Shown: positions 1 through 5,948, counted from the stretch's first letter. The stretch is 6,145 nucleotides of DNA from Pseudomonadales bacterium (GCA_020442965.1 JAGRJB010000451.1:1-6145), one strand, 5' to 3'. Numbers and translations: made by a program. The notes: generated from the letters alone by a model not told the origin.

Positions 1-365
1 ATTCGGCGCGCAAGCTGGGGCTGCATACGACTGGCAATGCGGGCGGCACGCACAATTTGACCGTGACGTCACGTACTGGCGCACTGACGTCAGAAGAATT
101 GTTACGAAAACTTGGGCGCGGCCTGATCGTGACCGAAATGATGGGACAGGGCGTGAACGGCGTGACCGGCGATTACTCGCGCGGCGCAACGGGGTTCTGG
201 GTGCAGGACGGCGCGATCGCCCACGCCGTTCAGGAAGTCACGATCGCGGGCAATCTCAAGGACATGCTGGCGGGAATAGTCGCGCTTGGCAGCGACGTGG
301 ACTATCGCAGCAGTATCCGCTGCGGATCGGTACTGGTTGGCGAGATGACCATCGCGGGCGAATGA
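1..365 (+). CDS. pmbA: PmbA/TldE metalloprotease subunit, C-terminal part (5' end outside window)
   Basis: The reading frame is open from base 3 and ends at TGA 363-365, giving about 120 residues of the C-terminal domain. It contains GNAGGTHNL, then RGLIVTEMMGQGVNGVTGDY, SRGATGFWVQ, EVTIAGNLKDM and a final MTIAGE, which follow the C-terminus of E. coli PmbA almost block for block. In the family, PmbA (TldE) pairs with TldD to form a cytoplasmic heteromeric protease that matures microcin B17 and degrades CcdA antitoxin. The HExxxH zinc motif lies in TldD, so its absence here is expected. The frame is open upstream of base 57, so the TTG at 57 is not a real start. The next gene is convergent, so pmbA ends its transcription unit here unless the small candidate ORF after it is real. 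The family assignment is firm; PmbA over TldD rests on recalled similarity to the E. coli protein. Confidence 0.95.
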   Translation, partial: SARKLGLHTTGNAGGTHNLTVTSRTGALTSEELLRKLGRGLIVTEMMGQGVNGVTGDYSRGATGFWVQDGAIAHAVQEVTIAGNLKDMLAGIVALGSDVDYRSSIRCGSVLVGEMTIAGE

Positions 366-367
366 GC

Positions 368-384
368 AGGAGGAGTGGCGTGTG
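368..384 (+). promoter_or_regulatory. Strong Shine-Dalgarno followed by GTG with no convincing gene
   Basis: A perfect AGGAGG lies at 368-373, just after the pmbA stop, and GTG at 382-384 follows with an 8-nt gap. This is the best ribosome binding site in the window. The frame it opens runs to 612 (76 aa) but lies over the yihY 3' end from 489 on, and its Ser/Ala/Arg-rich product looks like an antisense shadow. It may be a remnant of a lost downstream gene, a real small protein, or chance. A second GTG at 375 is too close to the motif. Confidence 0.3.
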
Positions 385-413
385 GCGAACCTGACGCCGG
401 CTCAAGTATCGAT

Positions 414-440
414 GCACGGCACGAATTCCTCGTGCCGTGC
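414..440. terminator. 11-bp perfect hairpin between convergent pmbA and yihY
   Basis: The left arm 414-424 (GCACGGCACGA) and the right arm 430-440 (TCGTGCCGTGC) are perfectly complementary around a 5-nt loop, ATTCC. The hairpin sits 48 bp after the pmbA stop and 48 bp beyond the yihY stop, in the middle of a convergent spacer, so it is well placed to end transcription from both sides. No T-run follows on either strand, so it is not a canonical intrinsic terminator. It may act as an RNA 3'-end stabiliser or work with Rho. Confidence 0.55.
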
Positions 441-448
441 GGATCGAG

Positions 449-484
449 CCGGTGCACGGACCATGGGTATCCGGATGGCACCGG
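449..484 (-). terminator. Imperfect hairpin just after the yihY stop
   Basis: The outer arms CCGGTGC (449-455) and GCACCGG (478-484) pair perfectly. Shorter inner arms CGGA (457-460) and TCCG (470-473) pair inside, with a one-base bulge on one side and a four-base bulge on the other. The structure begins 4 nt after the yihY stop codon on the minus strand. There is no T-run after it, so termination is uncertain; protection of the mRNA 3' end is an alternative role. Confidence 0.35.
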
Positions 485-488
485 CCAG

Positions 489-1796
489 TCAGGCGTTCGC
501 TTCGACCAGATCGCGGAGCGTTTGGTCAGCGCACGTGAGCCGCCATGCGGCCTCGAGCTGTTCGGTAATCCGATCGACCGCTGGGAGCGCCTTGCCTTCT
601 GCAGGCAGCTGACCGCTCTTTTGCGAACGCGCCACACCGATGATCTCGTTCAAAGTGATGTGACCGATATCGCGAGCGGGAAGCAGAATGTCGTCGTCGC
701 TGGCGACGATGAGCTTGGCCTGTTCCAAGCTCCCGACACTCTGCGCGATGGCGATGCCAGGCATCCGGAGCTCATCCGCTAGCGACTGCACTGACCAGCG
801 CGATGCACCTTGCGTGTGGCTCAGTGCGACGAGGTACATGATCTTGAGCGCAAGCTTCTCGAGCTCTTGCGCTGAGAGGCGGATCTCAACGAGTCCGAGC
901 CGCAGGTGATTGCGATTCTGGACGTAGAAGGACAATCGCGCCCCGACCAGCAGGATCAGCCAACCGAGATAGGTCCACAAGAGCGCTGCGACAATGATCG
1001 CGAAACCGGCATAGACGATCGTCAGGCGAGTGGTATAGACCACCATCGCCGTGAACACTTTGCCGACGGCTGCCCACAAGATGCCCGCAGTCAGGCCGCC
1101 GATGAGCGCCGGGACGAATGCGACCCGCGTATTGGGCACGAACATATACAGGGCCGTGAACATCGCGGTGACGACCAGGTACGGCGACAGGCCGATGCCC
1201 CAGGCAAACACGCGATTCATCAGTGGCAGTTCCCGGGCCCACTGAGCCGCGGTGCTGTCGAGCGCGACGTGCGAAAGCCCGATGAACGCGACCAGCAACA
1301 GGGGTCCCAGAATCAACAGCGCCGCGTACTCTGTGATCCGTCGACCGATGCCGCGCGCCTGTTCGACGCGCCACACGAAGTTGAAGCCGTCCTCAACCTT
1401 CTTGATCGTACCGATCAGCGTCCATAACAACAGTGCGAAGCCGACTGAACCGACGATGCCGGTGCTCACATTGTCGGCAAACTGCATGACTCGCGCGGTG
1501 AGATCGGTTGCCGCGTCGCCGAGCGGCCGGAAGAACTCGTAGATGATCGGTTCGAGATCGCGGTGCGCGCCAAACACCTTGAGTATGGCAAAACTGAACG
1601 CGACGAGCGGGATTAGCGAAAGCAGGGTTGCATACACCAGCCCCATTGCATACAGATTGATCTGTCCACGCAGCAGATCGCGCAGGAGCGCGTAGGGGTA
1701 GCGTAAAATGCGCAGCAGGGTGCCAATGGGCGAGGGGCCATTGGCGAGATCGCCAAACAGCCAGCCATCGAGCCAGTTGAATACAGCAGCCAACAT
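489..1796 (-). CDS. yihY: YihY/BrkB-family inner membrane protein with C-terminal cytoplasmic extension
   Basis: The product is 435 aa from ATG 1796. Six hydrophobic segments lie near residues 52-74, 114-134, 156-178, 201-221, 227-252 and 261-287, the layout of the YihY/BrkB family (Pfam Virul_fac_BrkB). Family landmarks include GLVYATLLSLIPLVAF in helix 1, WTLIGTIKKVEDGFNFVW after helix 2, MFVPNTRV before helix 5 and GARLSFYVQN at the end of helix 6. E. coli YihY is about 290 aa. The extra roughly 145 residues here carry a helix-rich stretch near 308-381 that resembles a winged-helix fold, an arrangement seen in longer proteobacterial members. The family was once called ribonuclease BN, which is a misassignment; its function remains unsettled. 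A TTG at 1808 would add four residues, but it lies inside the predicted -10 element of the gene's own promoter, so ATG 1796 is preferred. The gene is divergent from the btuF-like gene and convergent with pmbA. Confidence 0.93.
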   Translation of the reverse strand: MLAAVFNWLDGWLFGDLANGPSPIGTLLRILRYPYALLRDLLRGQINLYAMGLVYATLLSLIPLVAFSFAILKVFGAHRDLEPIIYEFFRPLGDAATDLTARVMQFADNVSTGIVGSVGFALLLWTLIGTIKKVEDGFNFVWRVEQARGIGRRITEYAALLILGPLLLVAFIGLSHVALDSTAAQWARELPLMNRVFAWGIGLSPYLVVTAMFTALYMFVPNTRVAFVPALIGGLTAGILWAAVGKVFTAMVVYTTRLTIVYAGFAIIVAALLWTYLGWLILLVGARLSFYVQNRNHLRLGLVEIRLSAQELEKLALKIMYLVALSHTQGASRWSVQSLADELRMPGIAIAQSVGSLEQAKLIVASDDDILLPARDIGHITLNEIIGVARSQKSGQLPAEGKALPAVDRITEQLEAAWRLTCADQTLRDLVEANA

Positions 1797-1800
1797 TTCG

Positions 1801-1836
1801 AAGCTCAAGAATAAGAGGCTGACACGCCAGTGTCAC
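1801..1836 (-). promoter_or_regulatory. Predicted sigma-70 promoter of yihY with a 5-nt leader
   Basis: On the minus strand GTGACA (1836-1831, 5 of 6 to TTGACA), a 17-bp spacer and TATTCT (1813-1808, 4 of 6 to TATAAT) form a well-spaced promoter. The transcript would start near 1801, only about 5 nt before ATG 1796. No good Shine-Dalgarno precedes the ATG; only a GAG seven bases upstream fits. This is a prediction from consensus matching. Confidence 0.55.
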
Positions 1837-1854
1837 TCGATTAGATTGGCTCAA
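1819..1854 (+). promoter_or_regulatory. Predicted sigma-70 promoter of the btuF-like gene, apparently leaderless
   Basis: CTGACA (1819-1824, 5 of 6), a 17-bp spacer and TAGATT (1842-1847, 4 of 6) form a promoter whose expected start, 7 nt after the -10, is base 1854, the A of the ATG. No Shine-Dalgarno-like purine run lies in the 20 bases before the ATG. Together these suggest a leaderless mRNA. The promoter overlaps the divergent yihY promoter. Confidence 0.6.
1820..1835. promoter_or_regulatory. Palindrome TGACAC-N4-GTGTCA, candidate operator or paired -35 elements
   Basis: Perfect 6-bp inverted arms at 1820-1825 and 1830-1835 are separated by GCCA, with arm centres 10 bp apart, about one helical turn. 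The arms coincide with the -35 hexamers of the two divergent promoters, so a dimeric regulator bound here would control both genes. The symmetry could equally be a by-product of two similar -35 boxes placed back to back. Confidence 0.45.
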
Positions 1855-2672
1855 TGTCGCGCGGCCGTGGTTACCCTGAACGAATCGTTTGCCTAACGGA
1901 AGAAACGACCGAAACGCTCTATCTGCTGGGTGAGGACTGGCGGATCGTCGGCATTTCGGGCTTTACGGTCCGTCCACCCATCGCCCGCAAAGAGAAGCCT
2001 CGAGTCTCGGCGTTTACGAGTGCGAAGATCGACAGGATCATCGCGCTGCAGCCCGATCTGGTGCTCGGATTTTCCGATCTGCAGGCGGATATCGCGGCGG
2101 ACCTGGTGCGCGCCGGCGTCGAGGTACACGTTTTCAATCATCGCAGTGTCGCGGAGATTCTGCGCACCATCCGTGTGCTGGGCGGCATGGTCGGTTGCGA
2201 GGACAAGACACTCGCGCTCGTCACGAAGCTCGAGACTGGTCTGGCGCATGCGCGTGAGCGCGCCGCAGCACTAACAACACGACCGACAGTCTATTTCGAG
2301 GAATGGGACGAACCGCAGATCTCGGCGATCCGCTGGGTATCGGAGCTGATCGGTATCGCCGGCGGCCGTGATTGCTTCCCGGAGCTGGCATGCGAATCGC
2401 TCGGCAAGAATCGGATCATCGCCGATCCGCTCGAAGTACCGCGCCGCGCGCCCGACATGATCCTCGGGTCCTGGTGCGGCAAGAAGTTTCGGCCGGAACG
2501 CGTGGCTGAGCGCCCGGGTTGGCAGGACGTTCCGGCGGTCGTCGACGGTCATCTCTACGAGATCAAGTCATCGATCATCCTGCAACCAGGTCCCGCGGCC
2601 CTGACTGATGGACTCGCTGCCATTCAACGCGTGATCGATCGCTGGGCGAAGGCACGCCGCAACCGCTGTTAG
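1854..2672 (+). CDS. BtuF-like cobalamin/metallophore-binding-fold protein without signal peptide
   Basis: The 272-aa product has the two-lobed class III substrate-binding fold (Pfam Peripla_BP_2, COG0614). RIVCLTEETTETLYLLG (10-26) starts the N-lobe, PRVSAFTSAKIDRIIALQPD (49-68) follows, a long helix lies near 97-140, and the C-lobe begins with VYFEEWDEP (146-154), then WVSELIGIAGG (161-171), PDMILGSWCGKKF (200-212) and a C-terminal helix. The EW-D-P and WVxEL-AGG pattern is typical of proteins annotated as cobalamin-binding, so corrinoid or iron-chelate binding is inferred from the family. Normal members are periplasmic or lipoproteins serving BtuCD or FhuBC-type importers. This one starts directly at the fold, and an in-frame TAG at 1842-1844 rules out a longer form, so it is probably cytoplasmic. 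No permease or ATPase gene is in the window. Its stop TAG overlaps the stop of the convergent membrane-protein gene by 4 nt. The ligand is unknown. Confidence 0.85.
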   Translation: MSRGRGYPERIVCLTEETTETLYLLGEDWRIVGISGFTVRPPIARKEKPRVSAFTSAKIDRIIALQPDLVLGFSDLQADIAADLVRAGVEVHVFNHRSVAEILRTIRVLGGMVGCEDKTLALVTKLETGLAHARERAAALTTRPTVYFEEWDEPQISAIRWVSELIGIAGGRDCFPELACESLGKNRIIADPLEVPRRAPDMILGSWCGKKFRPERVAERPGWQDVPAVVDGHLYEIKSSIILQPGPAALTDGLAAIQRVIDRWAKARRNRC

Positions 2673-3421
2673 TCCAGGGATGTCGCGAAAGCGCTGCGAT
2701 CGGGTGCGATCTGCGCGACCAGCCGCGGTAGTTTCAGGGCGCCATCACTGTGCGCCGCCGAGTCGCCGCTCTCAATGTCGTAGCGAAGGTCTGGATGTGC
2801 GTAGCGCTTGCCGTGATACACAAAATGTCCGGCGGTGAGATCTGTCACCTGTTCGATGTGGCCGTCGTACACCACGCGCGACGATGATTTGCCGTCGAAC
2901 AGATAGGTTGGCGCATTGTCCTGGACGATCAGCACTACCTCGTCAGAAAATGGCACAACAAAAATCATATTGCTGAAAGTCCCGTTGTCATTGGGCCGTC
3001 GCGCGATCAAACGGTTGGCCCTCGGGTCATAGTCCACATCGGTGAAGGAATAGGCGGGTGCGTGCAGGTATTGGCGCGCTGTTTCCCGCTCGGCCGCGGC
3101 TTGTCGTTCGATTCTGCGCGCTGCGTCTGTGGCACCTATCCATTGCACGGCGCCCCAGCAAACGCTTGTCAGCAACACCGTACCCACCGCGACCAACGGC
3201 ATCGCGCGGCGCCAAGGCATGCTCCACACCCAGGACAGAATCGCGGCGATGCCTACGCCCAGGCTCGCCATGCCGATCGCGATTGCGGCGAAGATCTTGT
3301 ACGCATCGCCGGTCAAAGCGCCAAAAAAGGCCACTAACAACCCAAGCATGGCCAACAGCGCGAGCGACGCCGTGAGAGCGGGATACCTGGGGAAGTAGCT
3401 GGCGTCGGAGCGTTGTGGCAT
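2669..3421 (-). CDS. Unrecognised membrane protein: three N-terminal helices plus a soluble C-terminal domain
   Basis: I do not recognise the family of this 250-aa product. Hydrophobic segments lie near residues 14-37, 42-66 and 73-95. The loop after the second carries MPWRR (68-72), which by the positive-inside rule is cytoplasmic; this puts the N-terminus inside and the C-terminal half in the periplasm. A charged helix (98-116, rich in Arg, Glu and Ala) leads into a domain of about 130 residues with alternating polar and hydrophobic stretches, such as NMIFVVPFSDEVVLIVQDN (151-169), suggesting beta strands. The start ATG 3421 has GGGAG 10 nt upstream. The gene begins 21 bp after the purC stop on the same strand, so co-transcription with purC is likely; no functional link to purine synthesis is evident. 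Its stop shares bases with the convergent btuF-like stop. Confidence 0.8.
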   Translation of the reverse strand: MPQRSDASYFPRYPALTASLALLAMLGLLVAFFGALTGDAYKIFAAIAIGMASLGVGIAAILSWVWSMPWRRAMPLVAVGTVLLTSVCWGAVQWIGATDAARRIERQAAAERETARQYLHAPAYSFTDVDYDPRANRLIARRPNDNGTFSNMIFVVPFSDEVVLIVQDNAPTYLFDGKSSSRVVYDGHIEQVTDLTAGHFVYHGKRYAHPDLRYDIESGDSAAHSDGALKLPRLVAQIAPDRSAFATSLD

Positions 3422-3442
3422 GGCTGCGCGGCTCCCGCCGGA

Positions 3443-4348
3443 TCAAGTACTTGCGGGGCCTGTGAGTCGCGCCAGGGCTTCGCGGTACTTCGCCGCAGTC
3501 TGCTCGATAATACCGGTCGGCAATCGCGGTCCGGGCGCACGCTTGTCCCAGTCGAGCGTTTCCAGATAATCGCGTACGAACTGCTTGTCGAAAGAGGGTG
3601 GGCTGATTCCGACGCGGTAAGTCTCGGCCGGCCAGAAGCGCGATGAATCGGGCGTCAATGCCTCGTCGATCAAGACGAGCTTCCCTGCCGGGTCGAGTCC
3701 AAATTCAAATTTGGTATCCGCGATGATAATTCCGCGGGCTTTAGCATGCTCGCAAGCGAATCGATACAGCGCGAGTGCGGTGTCGCGTACCTGCGTCGCG
3801 ATGTCCCCGCCCAGCAAACGCGCAGTGTGCTCGAATGATATGTTCTCGTCATGATCGCCGACAGCCGCTTTGGTCGCGGGTGTGAACACTGGTTCGGCCA
3901 GTTGCTGCGCCTGCGCCAGTCCTCTGGGCAACTGGATACCGCAGATGGCGCCGCTGCGTTGGTAGTCCTTCCAGCCGGAACCAATGAGATAGCCGCGCAC
4001 GACGGCTTCGACGGGAATCGCCTTGAGGCGCCGCACGATGATCGCGCGATCCGCGAGCAACACGCGTTCGCTCGCGGACAGCGGCAGCTCTTCGAGCGGC
4101 CGATCAGTTAGATGGTTGTCGACGATGTGCCGTGTCTTGTTGAACCAGAAATTCGAAATTTCCGTTAGCACCTGGCCCTTGTGCGGAATCGGGTCGGGTA
4201 ACACCACGTCGAACGCGGACAGGCGGTCGGTCGTGACGATCAGCATATGAGCGTCATCGATCGCATAGATGTCGCGCACCTTGCCGGTGTGTAGCTTGCT
4301 GAGACCGTGCAGGTCGGTGCTGTGAACGGGGGGTGGAAGTTTGGTCAA
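3443..4348 (-). CDS. purC: Phosphoribosylaminoimidazole-succinocarboxamide synthase (SAICAR synthase)
   Basis: This 301-aa cytoplasmic enzyme (EC 6.3.2.6) joins CAIR and aspartate with ATP to give SAICAR in de novo purine synthesis. Family blocks appear in order: GKVRDIYAI (22-30, ATP-binding hairpin), [10 protein letters not shown] (39-48), [13 protein letters not shown] (53-65), [15 protein letters not shown] (116-130), [10 protein letters not shown] and GDHDENISF (152-172), [10 protein letters not shown] (208-217), [14 protein letters not shown] (226-239) and [11 protein letters not shown] (252-262). The length and the N-terminal block match the long, Ade1-like form rather than the roughly 240-aa E. 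coli form. The start is TTG 4348: an in-frame TGA lies at 4363-4361 just upstream, and the next in-frame ATG is at residue 35, inside the conserved core. No clear Shine-Dalgarno precedes it, so a weak start may limit translation. It is divergent from djlA across 52 bp and followed by the membrane-protein gene. Confidence 0.96.
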   Translation of the reverse strand: MTKLPPPVHSTDLHGLSKLHTGKVRDIYAIDDAHMLIVTTDRLSAFDVVLPDPIPHKGQVLTEISNFWFNKTRHIVDNHLTDRPLEELPLSASERVLLADRAIIVRRLKAIPVEAVVRGYLIGSGWKDYQRSGAICGIQLPRGLAQAQQLAEPVFTPATKAAVGDHDENISFEHTARLLGGDIATQVRDTALALYRFACEHAKARGIIIADTKFEFGLDPAGKLVLIDEALTPDSSRFWPAETYRVGISPPSFDKQFVRDYLETLDWDKRAPGPRLPTGIIEQTAAKYREALARLTGPAST

Positions 4349-4381
4349 AGCGTAAGTTCGTCACGGGAGCGGGCAGCGCTC

Positions 4382-4394
4382 GCCTGCTACTATA
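4382..4394 (-). promoter_or_regulatory. Predicted purC promoter -10 element
   Basis: On the minus strand TATAGT (4394-4389) matches the sigma-70 -10 consensus at 5 of 6 bases and would start transcription near 4382, giving a leader of about 34 nt before TTG 4348. At 17 bp spacing the -35 (4417-4412) is TTTCCC, a poor match lying inside djlA. A short GAGCG/CGCTC inverted repeat (4367-4371 and 4377-4381) falls in the leader. No purine riboswitch fits in so short a leader. Confidence 0.45.
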
Positions 4395-4400
4395 ACCGCG
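4385..4400 (+). promoter_or_regulatory. Predicted extended -10 promoter of djlA, leader 0-1 nt
   Basis: TGC at 4385-4387 followed by TACTAT at 4388-4393 fits an extended -10 element (TGn plus hexamer, 4 of 6). The expected start is base 4400, one base before ATG 4401. TATAAC at 4391-4396 is an alternative -10 with 5 of 6 matches, but it would start transcription inside the ATG. No convincing -35 is visible, which suits an extended -10 promoter. There is no Shine-Dalgarno before the ATG. The element shares bases with the purC -10 on the other strand. Confidence 0.45.
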
Positions 4401-5261
4401 ATGAAGTGGACGGGAAAACTGGTTGGCGGCGTTATCGGCGCCGCATTCGGGCCATGGGGTGTCGCGGTCGGTGCGCTGCTCGGCCATCAGTACGACGCTC
4501 ATATCGGGGCGCCGAAGCGTGTGCGCTCACGTCGCGACGGGAGGAGCAACGGTAGTCGCTCGAGCGCGGATGTCGGGGCTGTTAGCGACCGGTTCTTCGC
4601 GACAACCTTTCAGGTCATGGGATATGTCGCAAAGAGCGACGGTCGGGTCTCAGAGGCCGAGATCAATGCGGCGCGTGGCGTCATGCATTCCCTCAAGCTC
4701 GATCCCGTGGCGGTGCGCGGCGCGATCGATCATTTTTCACGCGGCAAGAGCGCCCGCTTCGATCTGGACGAGAGTGTGACCGGCCTGCGCCGAGCGTGCG
4801 CTGACCGCCCAGACCTGTTGCGGGTGTTTCTCGAGATCCAGCTCGAGGCGGCCATTGCCGGCACCGATCTGCAGGGGCCCGCGCGGTCGATTCTGCACGA
4901 CATCGCGGGCCTCCTCGGCGTGTCAGGGCTCGAGCTTGTGCATATGGAAGCGGTACTTCGTATCCGGCGCGCCGCGGCTGGGCAGGAGCGCAACCAGGAA
5001 CGAACGTCGCACGGCGGGCGGCGGACGCCTGCCACGAGCCCCAGGATGCAGATGGTCGACGCCTACGCCGTCCTTGAGATCGAGTCGACAGCGTCCAACG
5101 AAGAGGTCGTCAAGGCTTACCGGCGGCAGATCTCAAAACATCATCCCGACAAACTGCAGGCGAATGGTCTGCCCGAGTCGATGCTGGAGCACGCCAAGCA
5201 GCGCACGCAGCAAATCATCGAGGCGTACGACTTGATCCGTGAACGGCGCGACCTGACGTAA
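4401..5261 (+). CDS. djlA: DjlA-like membrane-anchored J-domain co-chaperone
   Basis: The 286-aa product has the DjlA architecture. A single glycine-rich transmembrane segment (about 6-28, GKLVGGVIGAAFGPWGVAVG onward) ends in GHQYD, as in E. coli DjlA (GLLIGHMFD). A TerB-like helical domain covers about 62-190 (FFATTFQVMGYVAKSDGRVS, then FLEIQLEAAIA). A basic, low-complexity linker (about 191-217) leads to a C-terminal J-domain (218-284) with the HPD triad at 248-250 and the DjlA-type continuation KLQANGLPESMLEHAKQRTQ. The family activates the ATPase of DnaK through HPD while anchored in the inner membrane, and in E. coli it affects Rcs phosphorelay and capsule control. The E. coli protein is 271 aa. 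The start ATG 4401 is fixed by the transmembrane segment at residue 6. A strong Shine-Dalgarno is absent. rpe follows 9 bp later, so the two are probably co-transcribed. Confidence 0.93.
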   Translation: MKWTGKLVGGVIGAAFGPWGVAVGALLGHQYDAHIGAPKRVRSRRDGRSNGSRSSADVGAVSDRFFATTFQVMGYVAKSDGRVSEAEINAARGVMHSLKLDPVAVRGAIDHFSRGKSARFDLDESVTGLRRACADRPDLLRVFLEIQLEAAIAGTDLQGPARSILHDIAGLLGVSGLELVHMEAVLRIRRAAAGQERNQERTSHGGRRTPATSPRMQMVDAYAVLEIESTASNEEVVKAYRRQISKHHPDKLQANGLPESMLEHAKQRTQQIIEAYDLIRERRDLT

Positions 5262-5270
5262 ACTCCCCAC

Positions 5271-5948
5271 ATGATTGCCAAGAGCTGGATCGCACCGAGC
5301 ATTTTGTCCGCCGACTTCGCGCGACTGGGCGAGGAAGTGGATGCCGTGGTGACAGCGGGCGCAGATCTGATCCATTTCGATGTGATGGATAACCATTACG
5401 TGCCCAATCTGACCATCGGCCCGCTCGTTTGCGCAGCGTTGCATAAACACGGTGTGAGAGTCCCGATCGACGTGCATCTGATGGTGCAGCCGGTCGATCG
5501 CATAGTGGCCGACTTCGCTGCGGCTGGCGCGACGTATATTTCATTTCATCCGGAAGCGTCGCGGCATATCGATCGAACCATCGGATTGATACGTGAGCAT
5601 GGCTGCCGGCCGGGACTCGTTTTGAACCCTGCCACGCCGCTCGATTGCCTCGACTACACGCTCGAGCAGCTCGACATGGTACTGGTCATGTCAGTGAACC
5701 CTGGTTTTGCCGGCCAGACGTTCATCAGCTCGGCGCTCGACAAGCTACGCGCGGTCAGGCAGCGGATCACGAAGCTGGGTCGCGACGTGCGGCTGGAGAT
5801 CGACGGGGGCGTCAAACCGGGCAATATCCGCGAGATTGCGGCGGCCGGTGCGGATACGTTCGTCGCAGGTTCGGCGATCTTTGGATCACAAGACTACGCG
5901 ACGACCATCAAGACCATGCGCGCCGAAATCGCGGCGGCAAGTCGTTAG
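5271..5948 (+). CDS. rpe: Ribulose-phosphate 3-epimerase
   Basis: This 225-aa cytoplasmic TIM-barrel enzyme (EC 5.1.3.1) interconverts D-ribulose 5-phosphate and D-xylulose 5-phosphate in the pentose phosphate and, where present, Calvin pathways. Visible blocks are [14 protein letters not shown] (7-20), [17 protein letters not shown] (35-51), DVHLMV (67-72), SFHPEAS (91-97), VLNPATPL (117-124), [16 protein letters not shown] (137-152), LEIDGGV (175-181) and [13 protein letters not shown] (192-204). The expected metal ligands H35, D37, H69 and D178 are all present, and D37 and D178 are the acid/base pair, so the enzyme looks intact. Length is normal for the family. The gene starts 9 bp after djlA with no Shine-Dalgarno; translation may be coupled to djlA or use an unstructured leader. 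In many proteobacteria rpe is followed by gph and trpE; here a convergent unrelated gene follows instead. Confidence 0.97.
   Translation: MIAKSWIAPSILSADFARLGEEVDAVVTAGADLIHFDVMDNHYVPNLTIGPLVCAALHKHGVRVPIDVHLMVQPVDRIVADFAAAGATYISFHPEASRHIDRTIGLIREHGCRPGLVLNPATPLDCLDYTLEQLDMVLVMSVNPGFAGQTFISSALDKLRAVRQRITKLGRDVRLEIDGGVKPGNIREIAAAGADTFVAGSAIFGSQDYATTIKTMRAEIAAASR

Noticed and set aside
375..782. Plus-strand frame of 135 residues starting near the AGGAGG
   Set aside because: Its GTG is only one base from the motif, and most of the frame is antisense to the yihY 3' end; no domain is visible.
886..1374. Minus-strand frame of 162 residues inside yihY
   Set aside because: It is an alternative frame of the same strand as yihY; the Arg/His-rich product has no family features, while the yihY frame has six clear membrane segments.
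906..1427. Plus-strand frame of 173 residues
   Set aside because: It lies wholly antisense to the conserved YihY membrane core; its product is rich in Asp, Arg and Gln with no recognisable domain, as expected for the reverse of a hydrophobic gene in GC-rich DNA.
1797..1853. Cobalamin riboswitch upstream of the btuF-like gene
   Set aside because: The spacer is only 57 bp, far too short for the roughly 200-nt element, and it is fully used by the divergent promoters.
4349..4400. Purine riboswitch or PurR-type operator before purC
   Set aside because: The 52-bp spacer is too short for the aptamer plus a switch, and I could not find the PurR-like palindrome there.
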